Notes: a model not told the origin generated them from the sequence alone. Positions 47,802-57,470 are shown, counted from the first letter of the stretch. The stretch: 64,000 nt of DNA from Acinetobacter seifertii (GCF_000368065.1 NZ_KB851199.1:159083-223082); one strand, 5' to 3'. A program made the numbers and translations.

Positions 47802-48581
47802 CTAAAAGTTTAGAGGCACCTGCTGCTGTACAATTTGACCGCTATGTTCACCTTGCTGGGTCTTTTCCAACCAGATCCATTCATTATTGGTCATTCTTAA
47901 AAAATTTGAACACCGTGTTCCATATACTGGGCTTTGGATAAAAGTCGATGATAGCAACTCTTCCATTTCTGGTTGAATACCCGTATTTGGCAACAATGCT
48001 GTGGTGACTTTACGCTCATCTTCTAAAATATCCCACGCTGCATGTTGCAAGCTTAGCTCTTCTGTTTTGTGCTGATGCATAGGTAGGAACTCTTGCGTAA
48101 AACGTGTGCGTAAATGTCTGGTTTTCTCCCAGTGATCGGACATCAAACCATTTGAAACCACATACACGCCATTAGCTAATACTTGAGGTGCTTCTCCGCG
48201 GTTACTCATATAAACCGCTTGATCAGCCGTTCCCATAAACAGGTTAAAACCAGCAAAGCTCTGTTGCTGTTGTTCTAATTGCTGAGCAAAACGAATCGGT
48301 AATAACTCAGACTCTAAAAAAGCCTGAACTAAATGACCACGAGAAGTCTCGTATTGTTGTTTATCACGTCCATCACGGAAATTAGTTAACACAGCCCATC
48401 GGCCCTGCGGCGTAACCCCCATCCAAGTACCACCTGACTGTAAGTCTTGCCCTGCAATGATGGGTGTATGTTCCCATTGATGCAACAATGCAGTTGGCCG
48501 ATGATAAAACTCATCACGGTTTGAAATAAGACACAAGGGCATATCATCCAGAACATGCCATGCTAAAGCCACAATACACAT
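47802..48581 (-). CDS. NRDE-family protein (TANGO2-like)
   Basis: This protein of about 259 residues carries the NRDE motif in CLISNRDEFYHRPT, directly after the conserved N-terminal Cys of MCIVALAWHV. The pattern is that of an Ntn-hydrolase-like fold. Eukaryotic TANGO2 is linked to heme or lipid handling, and the bacterial role is not settled. I prefer the ATG at 48581, which exposes Cys2 and has AGGGAA upstream. The frame extends 16 codons further back. It is divergent from lgt. Confidence 0.8.
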   Translation of the reverse strand: MCIVALAWHVLDDMPLCLISNRDEFYHRPTALLHQWEHTPIIAGQDLQSGGTWMGVTPQGRWAVLTNFRDGRDKQQYETSRGHLVQAFLESELLPIRFAQQLEQQQQSFAGFNLFMGTADQAVYMSNRGEAPQVLANGVYVVSNGLMSDHWEKTRHLRTRFTQEFLPMHQHKTEELSLQHAAWDILEDERKVTTALLPNTGIQPEMEELLSSTFIQSPVYGTRCSNFLRMTNNEWIWLEKTQQGEHSGQIVQQQVPLNF

Positions 48582-48674
48582 TGATTCTTGTTCCCTATGT
48601 TTACACATTGAATGTACAACATTTTTCACATCATTCCGCTACAATCTGTCAAAACGTAAGATCAAGGAGCAGCA

Positions 48675-49493
48675 ATGCTGACCTATCCTAATATCGATCC
48701 GGTCGCAATACATCTAGGACCTCTTCAAGTCCATTGGTATGGACTCATGTATTTATTGGCATTTTTATGTGCTTGGGGACTCGCTTCCTACCGTGCCAAA
48801 CAGCGTGATGGCTGGACATCGGACATGGTTTCCGATCTGGTGTTTTACGGCGCTCTAGGTGTTGTACTCGGCGGACGTATCGGCTATGTGCTTTTCTATG
48901 AGTTTGATAAATTCCTTGAAAACCCAATTTGGCTATTCCAAGTCTGGACTGGTGGTATGAGCTTCCACGGCGGCTTCTTAGGCGTCATGATTGCAATGCT
49001 ATTCTGGTGTAAAAAATATCAAAAAACATGGTTCCAAACACTCGACTTTATTGCTCCTTGTGTACCGACAGGCTTAATGTTCGGACGCTTCGGTAACTTT
49101 ATTGGTGGAGAGTTATATGGTCGTGCGGTTACAGATCCGAACTATCCATTTGGAATGATCTTCCCAACCGATCCATTACACTTGGTTCGCCACCCTTCTC
49201 AAATTTATCAAGCGCTTTGTGAAGGTCTAATTCTATTCATTATCTTATGGTGGTTTAGTTCAAAACCTCGCCCACGTATGGCCGTTTCATCACTATTCTT
49301 GATGGGTTATGGCGTTGCACGTTTTGTAATGGAATTCTTCCGTCAACCAGATGCCGACCAAGGTTTCATTTTATTTGGCTGGATGACTAAAGGTCAGATC
49401 CTTACCGTTCCAATGCTACTCATTGGCCTTTGGATGATGTGGTATGCCTATCAAAAGAAAATTTATGACTGGGGCCCACAAAAGAACAGTTAA
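48675..49493 (+). CDS. lgt: Prolipoprotein diacylglyceryl transferase
   Basis: Lgt adds diacylglycerol to the lipobox cysteine of prolipoproteins in the inner membrane. The 272-residue protein has seven membrane spans, the catalytic-histidine stretch GGMSFHGGFLG and the Lgt signature GRFGNFIGGELYGR. Substrates in this window would include PilF, PhoX and the DUF2846 lipoprotein. A clear terminator follows. Confidence 0.97.
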   Translation: MLTYPNIDPVAIHLGPLQVHWYGLMYLLAFLCAWGLASYRAKQRDGWTSDMVSDLVFYGALGVVLGGRIGYVLFYEFDKFLENPIWLFQVWTGGMSFHGGFLGVMIAMLFWCKKYQKTWFQTLDFIAPCVPTGLMFGRFGNFIGGELYGRAVTDPNYPFGMIFPTDPLHLVRHPSQIYQALCEGLILFIILWWFSSKPRPRMAVSSLFLMGYGVARFVMEFFRQPDADQGFILFGWMTKGQILTVPMLLIGLWMMWYAYQKKIYDWGPQKNS

Positions 49494-49503
49494 CATCTAA
49501 ATC

Positions 49504-49530
49504 AGAGGAGTTTCGACTCCTCTTTTTTAT
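49504..49530 (+). terminator. Intrinsic terminator of lgt
   Basis: AGAGGAGT-TTCG-ACTCCTCT is a tight stem with a UUCG-type tetraloop and six T residues after it. Confidence 0.95.
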
Positions 49531-49566
49531 GCTACAGTTTTTATCTCCCAAGAAAGAAGATACACC

Positions 49567-49926
49567 ATGCTGGAATTCTGGTTTAACAAGCAAGTCCCGT
49601 CTTTTAAAAAATTAATGATCTTAATTATTACCCTCTTAATCTGTATTGGGTTATATCAATATCAACCATTACCGTTAGATACTATTTTAATGTTTACGGG
49701 AACTGGGGTTATTTTTTTAATCTGCCGTTACTTTAAATTACATTTTGCACAAAGTAACCCAACCGGTTTACTTTACCGTCTATTTACATGGGTCCCTATT
49801 GCCCTCTTGTTTGCACTTATTTTTGTGAAAGCCATGCCTAACTTACTTATTTGGGGCATTCAAGGCATTGCATTTATGGCGCTTGCTGCTTTTATTTTTT
49901 CACCACAATCGTTATTTAACAAATAG
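49567..49926 (+). CDS. Small membrane protein of unknown function (a)
   Basis: The 119-residue product has four probable membrane helices (about 15-33, 38-55, 72-90 and 93-112) and no recognisable motif. It begins MLEFWFNKQVPSFKKLM, similar in layout to its neighbour, MLAYWYNAPRHIKLIF. The two genes are 11 bp apart and appear to be divergent tandem copies. The position between lgt and thyA suggests they could share a transcript with the latter, but nothing in the sequence tells a role. Confidence 0.6.
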   Translation: MLEFWFNKQVPSFKKLMILIITLLICIGLYQYQPLPLDTILMFTGTGVIFLICRYFKLHFAQSNPTGLLYRLFTWVPIALLFALIFVKAMPNLLIWGIQGIAFMALAAFIFSPQSLFNK

Positions 49927-49937
49927 GCTCCCGTTTT

Positions 49938-50300
49938 ATGTTGGCTTATTGGTACAACGCACCGCGTCACATTAAACTCATCTTCATCATTGTCGTTTGT
50001 GCTGCAATTTATGCAGCCAATCAAGTTCAGCCTTTATCATCGACTTACACTGTTCTTAGCCTCGTGTTAGGGTTCGGGCTTCATTTCGGGCAATATTTAC
50101 AAACAAAAATTCCAGCTCGTAGTTCATATAAATCTAACTTCCAGTTTCTGCTTAGGATTTACCCTTTCATTATTGTTGCTATTGTGGTGTGGATATTGCC
50201 CCCTCAACACAATTGGATCGTAACGATACAAGCTTTAGGCTTTGTACTGGTTGGATTTTTTCTTGTTTCAATTTATCAAAATCGTGCCAAGCGTTTTTAA
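49938..50300 (+). CDS. Small membrane protein of unknown function (b)
   Basis: This 120-residue protein has four probable membrane helices in the same spacing as the gene before it. Shared features are the ML-x2-W-[FY]-N start, a QVQPL/QYQPL element after the first helix, and a C-terminal helix. Overall identity by eye is low. I do not recognise the family. The ATG follows its partner by 11 bp, so the two are probably made together. Confidence 0.6.
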   Translation: MLAYWYNAPRHIKLIFIIVVCAAIYAANQVQPLSSTYTVLSLVLGFGLHFGQYLQTKIPARSSYKSNFQFLLRIYPFIIVAIVVWILPPQHNWIVTIQALGFVLVGFFLVSIYQNRAKRF

Positions 50301-50417
50301 GCATAAAGTTTAGTTCGTTTTTACTATTCCCAAAGCATGCTATTATCTTCCACGGTTTATTGATCCATGAACCGTCTCCCTTTTATTTGATGGAATTAAT
50401 CCGAACTCGAGAGTGTT

Positions 50418-51260
50418 ATGCGTGCATATTTAGACCTACTACAACATATCCTTGATAATGGCGGTGACAAAGGCGACCGTACAGGCACAGGAACCCGTTC
50501 TGTATTTGGTCATCAAATGCGTTTTGATCTCTCTAAAGGTTTTCCTTTACTCACCACAAAAAAAGTTCACTTCCGTTCTATTGTGATTGAGTTACTTTGG
50601 TTTTTAAAAGGCGACACCAATGTCCAATATTTAAAAGACAATAAAGTTTCAATTTGGGACGAATGGGCAACAGCAGAACAAACGGCTCGTTTTGGCCGTC
50701 CAGAACATGAACTAGGCCCAGTTTATGGCCATCAATGGCGTAATTTCGGCGCAACTAAAAATGCTGATGGTACTTATAACCAAGATGGTTTTGACCAAAT
50801 TAAATGGTTAATTAAAGAAATCAAAACTAACCCAAATTCACGCCGTTTAATCGTTTCTGGTTGGAACCCGAATGAAGCTGGACAAGTTGCATTGCCACCT
50901 TGCCACACACTCTTCCAATTTTTCGTACAAGACAACAAATTGTCATGCCAGCTTTATCAACGAAGTGCTGACGTATTCTTGGGCGTACCTTTTAACATTG
51001 CTAGTTATGCTCTACTCACTCATATGATTGCTCAAGTGTGCGGTTTAGGAGTCGGTGATTTTGTTTGGACTGGTGGCGATACACATCTTTATGCCAACCA
51101 TTTTGAACAAGCACGACTACAATTAACGCGCGAACCATTACCACTTTGCCAATTAAAACTTAATCCGGAAGTTAAAGACCTTTTCGATTTCAAATTTGAA
51201 GATATCGAGATTGTAGGTTATGAGTCACATCCAGCAATTAAAGCACCAGTTGCAGTATAA
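50418..51260 (+). CDS. thyA: Thymidylate synthase
   Basis: ThyA methylates dUMP to dTMP with methylene-tetrahydrofolate, yielding dihydrofolate. The catalytic Cys is in [12 protein letters not shown], the folate and dUMP sites lie in [13 protein letters not shown] and [19 protein letters not shown], and the C-terminal AVxV end is intact. The 280 residues are longer than the E. coli enzyme (264) by an internal insert. folA, which recycles the dihydrofolate, follows 44 bp downstream. Confidence 0.97.
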   Translation: MRAYLDLLQHILDNGGDKGDRTGTGTRSVFGHQMRFDLSKGFPLLTTKKVHFRSIVIELLWFLKGDTNVQYLKDNKVSIWDEWATAEQTARFGRPEHELGPVYGHQWRNFGATKNADGTYNQDGFDQIKWLIKEIKTNPNSRRLIVSGWNPNEAGQVALPPCHTLFQFFVQDNKLSCQLYQRSADVFLGVPFNIASYALLTHMIAQVCGLGVGDFVWTGGDTHLYANHFEQARLQLTREPLPLCQLKLNPEVKDLFDFKFEDIEIVGYESHPAIKAPVAV

Positions 51261-51304
51261 CAACGGCTTAAATTTCATTTGATTACGGTTTAGAGAATAA
51301 GATT

Positions 51305-51814
51305 ATGGCATGGCAAAATGTAGAAGTTGTCCACGTTGTGGCAATGGATAAAAATCACTGTATTGGTAAAGGCAACGCGTTGCCATGGCATATCTCTGCC
51401 GATTTAAAACACTTTAAAGAAATCACTCAGGGTGGTGTGGTCATCATGGGCCGTAAAACCCTTGAGTCTATGGGCCGTGCTCTACCGAACCGTGTGAACT
51501 GGGTAATTACCCGTGACATTAACTGGCACTTTGATGGTGTAAAAATTGCGTATTCAATTGAAGATGCTTTAAATGCAGCTTTAGAAGATGCCAAAAATAC
51601 TGAAAAGCAAGCTCTTTTCATCATTGGTGGTGGTGAAATATTTAAGCAAACCTTATCAATTGCAGACCGTCTTGAACTCACTCATGTTGACTTAGATGTC
51701 CAAGGTGATGCACATTATCCAACTATACCGAGTGAATTTCATAAAGTTGCGAGCGAGCAGCAAGTAGATGAAAAATCAGGAACTTCATTCGAGTTTGCAA
51801 CTTATAAAAAATAA
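51305..51814 (+). CDS. folA: Dihydrofolate reductase
   Basis: FolA reduces dihydrofolate to tetrahydrofolate with NADPH and is the trimethoprim target. The 169-residue protein shows the active-site loop AMDKNHCIGKGNALPWHISADL, of which the last stretch LPWHISADL carries the catalytic acidic residue, and the cofactor loops VIMGRKTLESMGRALPNR and FIIGGGEIFKQ. It is chromosomal in type and paired with thyA. Confidence 0.96.
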   Translation: MAWQNVEVVHVVAMDKNHCIGKGNALPWHISADLKHFKEITQGGVVIMGRKTLESMGRALPNRVNWVITRDINWHFDGVKIAYSIEDALNAALEDAKNTEKQALFIIGGGEIFKQTLSIADRLELTHVDLDVQGDAHYPTIPSEFHKVASEQQVDEKSGTSFEFATYKK

Positions 51815-51828
51815 TTTTATGGCCGCCT

Positions 51829-52884
51829 ATGCACAATATCGGAACACGTGAATTTATTATCGCCCTCCTCTTCGGCGCTTTACATGGTCTATTCACGTTG
51901 TTTATTGTGCTTTCCAGCATTTGGGTGTGTTTAGCACTTTGGGTGCAACAACCTTTTGGCTGGTTAGGCAGCCGCATTATTATTGGCATATGGATTGCCT
52001 TTGCTTTAAGTATGGCTGGCTTATATTTCAATGGCCATATCATTAGCCGTCGTACAGACATTTTGATCTATCTGTTAGCTTTGGCTTGTTCTTTGGCTTG
52101 GTATTTCTCGATTACAGCACGTCAAGACCGTGACTGGAATCCTGAAGTTGCCAATATGCTAAGTTACGAAAAACACGGCGATGTAATTACCTTGCATAAT
52201 ATCCGTAACTTCAACTGGCACCCTGATGGCACTTATGATGTCCGCTGGGAAACCCGTACTTTTGATCTAAACCAGTTAAATGGCATAAATATTATTACCT
52301 CTTACTGGATGGGACCACAAATTGCCCATACTCTGGTCAGTTTTGAGTTTAAAAAGCAACAACCCTTGGTTTTTTCAATCGAAATTCGAAAAGAAAAGAA
52401 CGAAGAGTTTTCGGCAGTGGGTGGTTTTTTTAGAAAATACGAACTGAGCTTAATTGCGTCCGATGAAAAAGATATTGTCTACACACGCAGTAACATTCGT
52501 AAAGAGCAAGTTTATAATTTCCCAATTAATATGCCCCGTTCTGAACAGAAAGCGCTATTTTTAGAATATCTTAAAAAGTCAGATGAGCTACGTGCTCAAC
52601 CAAAATGGTATAATACGCTCACAAGTAATTGTACAACCTTGATTTTCGATATGGTTCAAGCGATTAATCCATATCAACTTCCTAAAGATTATCGTTTAAT
52701 AGCCTCAGGTTATTTACCTAATTATTTATATGATCTTAAAGCTCTTAATCAAAATATTAGTTTAAAGCAGTGGTATCAAATCGCACATATCAATCCACGT
52801 ACTGAACATTTTGAACAACTTTCAGATCAGAGTAGTGAACACTTCTCTCAAATCGTTCGACAAGGTTTACCTAAAGCAAAATGA
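51829..52884 (+). CDS. DUF4105 (Lnb N-terminal-like) membrane protein
   Basis: The 351-residue protein begins with three hydrophobic segments (about 10-35, 45-65 and 72-90). An extracytoplasmic domain of the DUF4105/Lnb N-terminal type follows, recognised by RNFNWHPDGTYDVRWETRTF, the MGPQIAHTLVSFEF strand and the late TLTSNCTTLIFDMV with a Cys that may be catalytic. The function is not established. It lies 14 bp behind folA and is probably on the same transcript. Confidence 0.75.
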   Translation: MHNIGTREFIIALLFGALHGLFTLFIVLSSIWVCLALWVQQPFGWLGSRIIIGIWIAFALSMAGLYFNGHIISRRTDILIYLLALACSLAWYFSITARQDRDWNPEVANMLSYEKHGDVITLHNIRNFNWHPDGTYDVRWETRTFDLNQLNGINIITSYWMGPQIAHTLVSFEFKKQQPLVFSIEIRKEKNEEFSAVGGFFRKYELSLIASDEKDIVYTRSNIRKEQVYNFPINMPRSEQKALFLEYLKKSDELRAQPKWYNTLTSNCTTLIFDMVQAINPYQLPKDYRLIASGYLPNYLYDLKALNQNISLKQWYQIAHINPRTEHFEQLSDQSSEHFSQIVRQGLPKAK

Positions 52885-52984
52885 AATAAGTAATGCACTT
52901 TTCTTTACTTTTTTATACATGCTTTACTTTGTAATCTAAATAGATAGACCCTATTGTAATAGGCAGGAAATAGAGGGAAACACA

Positions 52985-53509
52985 ATGCAACAGGCATTAT
53001 TTGGCGGCGGCTGCTTTTGGTGTGTCGAAGCCGTATTTTTACAGATCCGTGGTGTAGAAAAAGTAACTAGTGGTTACGCAGGTGGACATACGATCAACCC
53101 TACCTACGAGCAAGTATGTCAAGGCGATACTCAGCATGCTGAAGTTATCTTGGTTGATTTTGATGACAAGCAAGTAACATATTCACAGTTACTCGATGTA
53201 TTCTTTGCAACGCATGATCCAACGACTTTAAACCGCCAAGGTAATGATATTGGTACTCAGTACCGCTCTGTTATTTACTATTATAACGAAGAGCAAAAGC
53301 AGGCAGCGGAACACACGATTCAAACGCTAAAAGATGACGATCTTGATATTGTGACTGAATTGTCTCCTGTACCGACGTTCTATCCAGCCGAAGAATATCA
53401 TCAGAATTACTATGCAAAGAACCCTTCACAAGGTTATTGCAACTTTGCGATTCCACCTAAGCTATTAAAGCTATATAGTAAATTCCAGCATCTGATGAAA
53501 GATCAATAA
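52985..53509 (+). CDS. msrA: Peptide methionine-S-sulfoxide reductase MsrA
   Basis: MsrA repairs oxidised methionine (S-epimer). The catalytic Cys lies in the family signature [12 protein letters not shown] near the N-terminus, with YAGG and the [12 protein letters not shown] stretch later. The 174-residue length is that of a cytoplasmic single-domain enzyme. It has AGGGAAA just before the ATG and ends in a bidirectional terminator. Confidence 0.97.
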   Translation: MQQALFGGGCFWCVEAVFLQIRGVEKVTSGYAGGHTINPTYEQVCQGDTQHAEVILVDFDDKQVTYSQLLDVFFATHDPTTLNRQGNDIGTQYRSVIYYYNEEQKQAAEHTIQTLKDDDLDIVTELSPVPTFYPAEEYHQNYYAKNPSQGYCNFAIPPKLLKLYSKFQHLMKDQ

Positions 53510-53520
53510 ATCAGAATAAT

Positions 53521-53549
53521 AAAAAAGCAACCAAATTGGTTGCTTTTTT
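53521..53549. terminator. Bidirectional terminator between msrA and exbD
   Basis: AAAAAAGCAACCAA and TTGGTTGCTTTTTT form an almost uninterrupted perfect palindrome between the convergent genes. Confidence 0.92.
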
Positions 53550-53566
53550 ATTGAGTCAACTAAATT

Positions 53567-53971
53567 TTAGTTTTCACTTACAAAGGCAATATCGCTCAGT
53601 CCGGCTTCACTGGCGCGAGACATTACCTGAGCCACAGTATCGTACTTCGACTCTTTATCAGCACGAAGTTGAACCGTAGGTTTAACCTCGCCTTGACCTG
53701 CTTCTTGGAAACGTTTTTGAAGCTCATCAAGGCTAATTACTTGAGTATCCCAAGCCACTTCACCATTTGCATTAATACTAATCGTAATCGCTTTTGGTGG
53801 TGGATCAATAATTTCAGCAGTTGTTTTAGGCAGTGTTAATGGAATCGATGGGTTGGCAACTGTTGCTGTGACCAAAAATATGATCATTAACACCAACATA
53901 ATGTCGATTAGCGGAATGAGGTTCATCTCATTTATGCCACTATCGTGGTCTTCACCCAATTGAAAAGCCAT
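53567..53971 (-). CDS. exbD: Biopolymer transport protein ExbD
   Basis: ExbD is the single-span partner of ExbB in the proton-driven TonB motor. The 134-residue product has the N-terminal membrane helix with the conserved Asp, INEMNLIPLIDIMLVLMIIF, and a periplasmic domain of about 85 residues. It overlaps the exbB stop by one base and is the last gene of tonB-exbB-exbD. Confidence 0.95.
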   Translation of the reverse strand: MAFQLGEDHDSGINEMNLIPLIDIMLVLMIIFLVTATVANPSIPLTLPKTTAEIIDPPPKAITISINANGEVAWDTQVISLDELQKRFQEAGQGEVKPTVQLRADKESKYDTVAQVMSRASEAGLSDIAFVSEN

Positions 53972-54591
53972 TAAGCTTGACCTCCAACATAACTTTGTTC
54001 TGCAGTTTTAACATCAGACTTTACAGTTGAGTCTTGCTGCAACATCGTATCGATTAACAAACTGTGTGCTTGATCTTGTAAATCATGAGCAAGACCACGA
54101 TTAGCACGTACACAAATGTTATAAGCCAATACTGCAGGAATCGCAACTGCAAGACCAAGACCAGTCATAATAAGCGCTTCACCTACTGGTGTAGCTACTT
54201 GAGCCAATCCTGCTTGTCCGCTCTTACCTACAGCAACCAACGCGTGGAAAATACCCCATACCGTACCAAACAAACCAACGAATGGTGCAATTGAAGCAAT
54301 TGTTCCTAAAACAGAAATACCTTTTTCAGCATTGACTTTTTCAGCAGAAATTTGGCGCAATAATGCTTGCTCTGCAACTGCTTTACGCTGTTCAAAACTT
54401 AAAGGTTGTAACTTAGCTTTTAGCGAAGTAATAGCCTTAGAAAGTTGGGCATAAGTTTGTTGTTTTAGTTGGCGAGTCCCCATCAAACGTAAGATGAAAA
54501 CTGTCCAAGTAGCAATCGACATTGCCAATAAAATGAAATACAGGGTTTTACTCACTGCATCTGCATGTTGCCAATAGATTGAAAAGTTCAT
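53971..54591 (-). CDS. exbB: Biopolymer transport protein ExbB (MotA/TolQ/ExbB family)
   Basis: ExbB is the membrane scaffold of the TonB energiser. The 206-residue protein has three membrane helices and the family core TIASIAPFVGLFGTVWGIF followed by VATPVGEALIMTGLGLAVAIP. TolQ is similar, but the tonB neighbour and ExbD type favour ExbB. The ATG has CAGGAG upstream. Confidence 0.94.
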   Translation of the reverse strand: MNFSIYWQHADAVSKTLYFILLAMSIATWTVFILRLMGTRQLKQQTYAQLSKAITSLKAKLQPLSFEQRKAVAEQALLRQISAEKVNAEKGISVLGTIASIAPFVGLFGTVWGIFHALVAVGKSGQAGLAQVATPVGEALIMTGLGLAVAIPAVLAYNICVRANRGLAHDLQDQAHSLLIDTMLQQDSTVKSDVKTAEQSYVGGQA

Positions 54592-54635
54592 ATTCGAACT
54601 CCTGATTAAGGTTAGCCGTTGGGACTCAAATTCGT

Positions 54636-55391
54636 TTAAGGGGTTAAATCAAACGGTTGCTCTGCTTTAATTGGATAAGCAACACCATTTTCCATATAAG
54701 GTTTAAATTTTGCAGATCGTACAGCGCGGACTACTTTGTCATCTAGACTTGAAATACCGCTGCTTCGGGTCACACGCACATTGATAATTTTGCCTTTTTC
54801 ATCAGCTTCAATTTGTACAACAACTGAGCGCGCTTCACCTTGTAAATCTTTTGATGAAACAGCCAATCGTGGTGAGCGGCTCCACTGCACACCTGAGCCA
54901 CCAATTGAAACGCGTTTTGGTGACGGATCTGGTGCAGGTTGAGCTTTAGCAGTCTCTTGTACCACTGGTTTTGGCTTCTCAACGACTTTTTCAGTCACAG
55001 TTGTCGCTGGAGCAGCTATTTTGGGTTCAACTTTAGGTTCTGTCTTTACTGTTTGTTTAGGAGTTTCAGCCTTTTTCACCTGCTGGATTTTTTCCACTGG
55101 TTTAGGTGGAATCACAGGTTTCTCAACAACTTTAACTTCTTTTACCTCTTTCTTAGGTTCCGGCTTTTTAGGCGGCTCCTTTGGTTTAGGAGGTAGTGGT
55201 TTCGGTTGCTCTTGAATTTTTACAAAACGTACCTGTAAAGGTTTTTTATCGATTGGCTTTAATTCAGCAGGCTTAATGTGGCTAACTGCCCATAAGACCC
55301 CGATATGACCAATTGCAACCGCAATTAGGGCCGTGATGACTTTCTTTTTCATCGGATTAGGAGAGTTTAAGGCTGCGGAAGATTGACTCAT
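54636..55391 (-). CDS. tonB: Energy transducer TonB
   Basis: TonB spans the periplasm and passes energy from ExbB-ExbD to outer-membrane receptors. The 251-residue protein has an N-terminal membrane helix (about 16-35, KVITALIAVAIGHIGVLWAV), a long Pro/Lys/Glu-rich linker from about 40 to 160 with many KP and EP pairs, and the C-terminal domain with VVQIEADEKGKIINVRV and SSGISSLDDKVVRAVRSAKF. PiuA at 34.4 kb is a possible client. Confidence 0.95.
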   Translation of the reverse strand: MSQSSAALNSPNPMKKKVITALIAVAIGHIGVLWAVSHIKPAELKPIDKKPLQVRFVKIQEQPKPLPPKPKEPPKKPEPKKEVKEVKVVEKPVIPPKPVEKIQQVKKAETPKQTVKTEPKVEPKIAAPATTVTEKVVEKPKPVVQETAKAQPAPDPSPKRVSIGGSGVQWSRSPRLAVSSKDLQGEARSVVVQIEADEKGKIINVRVTRSSGISSLDDKVVRAVRSAKFKPYMENGVAYPIKAEQPFDLTP

Positions 55392-55736
55392 AAGAATCTA
55401 ATTACCTAATGGATGATGATCTCGATCTTTAATTAAGAGAAACGATTCCAAACATCGGATAGAACAATAAAGTGCCACAATAATAAATGAGAAGTGTTTT
55501 CATTTGCAACTACTTTTTCGCGAAAAACACTACCCAGTATTGTGCTATCTAACTTCATAAAGTGATATCACCTTACTTTTCTCTTGTATAAACAGCACAC
55601 TAAAAACTATGAGTTCATTTCTTATTTATCAAACTGTGCTCAACGTAAGCGTTGATTAAACAATTAAATATTAAGGCTAAGCAATCGAACATCAAATTTA
55701 TGTTACGTTATAACATTTTAAATTTATTTTAGCCAT
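55392..55736. other. Gene-free upstream region of tonB
   Basis: No credible gene is seen in this region. It must hold the tonB promoter. A loose inverted pair AAATGA / TCATTT at 55485-55505 is the only symmetrical element noted. It does not fit the Fur hexamer pattern well. Confidence 0.4.
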
Positions 55737-55766
55737 AAAAAAAGCATGCCTAAGAGCATGCTTTTA
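55737..55766 (-). terminator. Intrinsic terminator of purU
   Basis: AAAAGCATGC and GCATGCTTTT form a 10-bp stem with a 6-base loop after the purU stop. The minus-strand side ends in a T run. Confidence 0.88.
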
Positions 55767-55780
55767 AAAATATGAGGTGA

Positions 55781-56644
55781 TTAAAAAACAACCGTCTTAT
55801 TACCATCTACAATGATACGGTCTTCTAAGTGCCATTTAACAGCACGAGCTAATACATTACGCTCTACATCTTCACCAAGCTCACGCAACTGCTCAACATT
55901 ATAATCGTGGCTTACACGTTCAACGTCTTGCTCAATAATCGGACCTTGATCTAGGTCAGCAGTCACATAGTGAGCTGTCGCACCAATCAACTTCACACCT
56001 TTTTCATATGCTTGCTTATATGGGTTTGCACCAACAAAAGCAGGTAAGAATGAATGGTGAATATTGATGATTTTCATTTCCCATTTTGCAACAAAATCTT
56101 CGCTTAAAATCTGCATGTAACGTGCAAGAACTAATAAGTCGTTACCTTGCATCATTTCATCAATTTGAGCATAAGCTTCAGCTTTATTGTCTTTAGTTAC
56201 TTTAATTACAGTAAATGGAATACCGAAGTTTTCAACAGATTCACGTAAGTCTTCATGGTTAGAAATCACATGCGTAATTTCACAAGGTAACGACCCACGT
56301 GCATGACGCCACAATAACTCAAGTAAAGCATGGTCGACTTTAGAAACTAAAATACCAACTTTTTTAATTTCGTTTACGAATGCAAGACGCCATTGCATGC
56401 CATAACGCTCAGCAACGTTGACAGCAAATGTTTGAATTAATGCATCTTTACGCGACTGTAAATGATCAAGTTCAAATTCAACACGCATGAAATAACGCCC
56501 GCCTTGAGCTTCCGTCGCATACTGATCAAGCGCGGTAATGTTTGCACCTTGATGGTACAAAAAGCTCGATACAGCCTGTACGATCCCAGGCTTGTCTTCA
56601 CAAGTAATCAGTAAACGGGCTGTATTGGCAGTGGTCATATTCAT
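55781..56644 (-). CDS. purU: Formyltetrahydrofolate deformylase
   Basis: PurU hydrolyses 10-formyl-THF to formate and THF, balancing one-carbon pools. The protein has an N-terminal ACT domain (LLITCEDKPGIVQAVSSFL) and a formyltransferase-type catalytic domain with INIHHSFLPAFVGANPY and the catalytic Asp in YVTADLDQGPIIEQDV. I chose the ATG at 56644 (287 residues). A second ATG two codons later is equally possible, and the open frame extends to a TTG at 56671. Confidence 0.94.
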   Translation of the reverse strand: MNMTTANTARLLITCEDKPGIVQAVSSFLYHQGANITALDQYATEAQGGRYFMRVEFELDHLQSRKDALIQTFAVNVAERYGMQWRLAFVNEIKKVGILVSKVDHALLELLWRHARGSLPCEITHVISNHEDLRESVENFGIPFTVIKVTKDNKAEAYAQIDEMMQGNDLLVLARYMQILSEDFVAKWEMKIINIHHSFLPAFVGANPYKQAYEKGVKLIGATAHYVTADLDQGPIIEQDVERVSHDYNVEQLRELGEDVERNVLARAVKWHLEDRIIVDGNKTVVF

Positions 56645-56718
56645 TTTGTTAATATCACTTAATTGAGACAAATTTTTGATAAGCCGAGTATTCTAGCGCT
56701 CTAAATAAACAAGCACAA

Positions 56719-57411
56719 CTATTCATCTTTTACGGATGACAAGCTTGCGAAAAGATCAGAAGGCCCAAGTGATTCGAGCAGTTGTTCATAAGTGGCACGG
56801 CTTTCACCCATTAAATAAGGACCCTCTAAGAAAACCATCTGACGCAATGCCTGCCAAACCCATTTTTCTTCAAGATGATTGTTGTCACTAATATGTCCAG
56901 ACATATATAAAAAATTAGTCCAGTTCGTTAAAACAATCCAAAGGTTAATAATGAGTGCTTCAATTTCAGAAGCCGTCATTTTCATAAGACCTGCGTCGAC
57001 AAAGGCTTGATAAATTTTTTGCCCTTGTTGCATGACTTGGCCTGCAAATCTCGGATAGATCTTTTTAAAGTCTTCATTGCTTTCAACTAAGTGATAAACA
57101 TCACGATGAATAAAACGATAATTCCAGAGTTGACCACTTAACACTTGAAAGTAGTTAATTTTATCAGTAGTGGTTAAAGGTCTGTCTTCAGGTAAAGAGA
57201 GCATTTCTAAAGTCTCTACCTGATACTGATACATTAATTCCTTAATGATTTCATGCTTATTTCGAAAATGGTAATACAAGTTTCCAGGACTAATCCCCAA
57301 CTCTGCAGCAATATGATTGGTTGTGACAGACCGTTCGCCACGCTCATTAAAAAGCTGCAAACTGATTTGTAAAATCCGGTCTTTTGTCTTCAGAGCTTTA
57401 GGTAGAGACAT
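56719..57411 (-). CDS. TetR-family transcriptional regulator
   Basis: The 230-residue protein has an N-terminal TetR helix-turn-helix (residues about 10-57, RILQISLQLFNERGERSVTT then HIAAELGISPGNLYYHFRNK) and a large ligand domain, including a stretch typical of the fatty-acid/aldehyde-type TetR_C group (FIHRDVYHLVESNEDFKKIY). It is divergent from calB, with a perfect 20-bp palindrome in the 112-bp gap, so it probably represses calB and perhaps itself. Confidence 0.85.
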   Translation of the reverse strand: MSLPKALKTKDRILQISLQLFNERGERSVTTNHIAAELGISPGNLYYHFRNKHEIIKELMYQYQVETLEMLSLPEDRPLTTTDKINYFQVLSGQLWNYRFIHRDVYHLVESNEDFKKIYPRFAGQVMQQGQKIYQAFVDAGLMKMTASEIEALIINLWIVLTNWTNFLYMSGHISDNNHLEEKWVWQALRQMVFLEGPYLMGESRATYEQLLESLGPSDLFASLSSVKDE

Positions 57412-57470
57412 TTCAATAACCTTCGTTAATTCATATGGTTAAGACGTGAATACAGAAACCAACTTGACTC

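Noticed and set aside
54736-55215. Plus-strand open frames opposite tonB
   Set aside because: They arise from the Pro/Lys-repeat linker of tonB read on the other strand (runs of Phe, Gly and Ser) and are not genes.
55485-55505. AAATGA / TCATTT pair upstream of tonB as a Fur box
   Set aside because: The half-sites are nine bases apart and do not fit the Fur hexamer pattern, although Fur control of tonB is plausible in principle.
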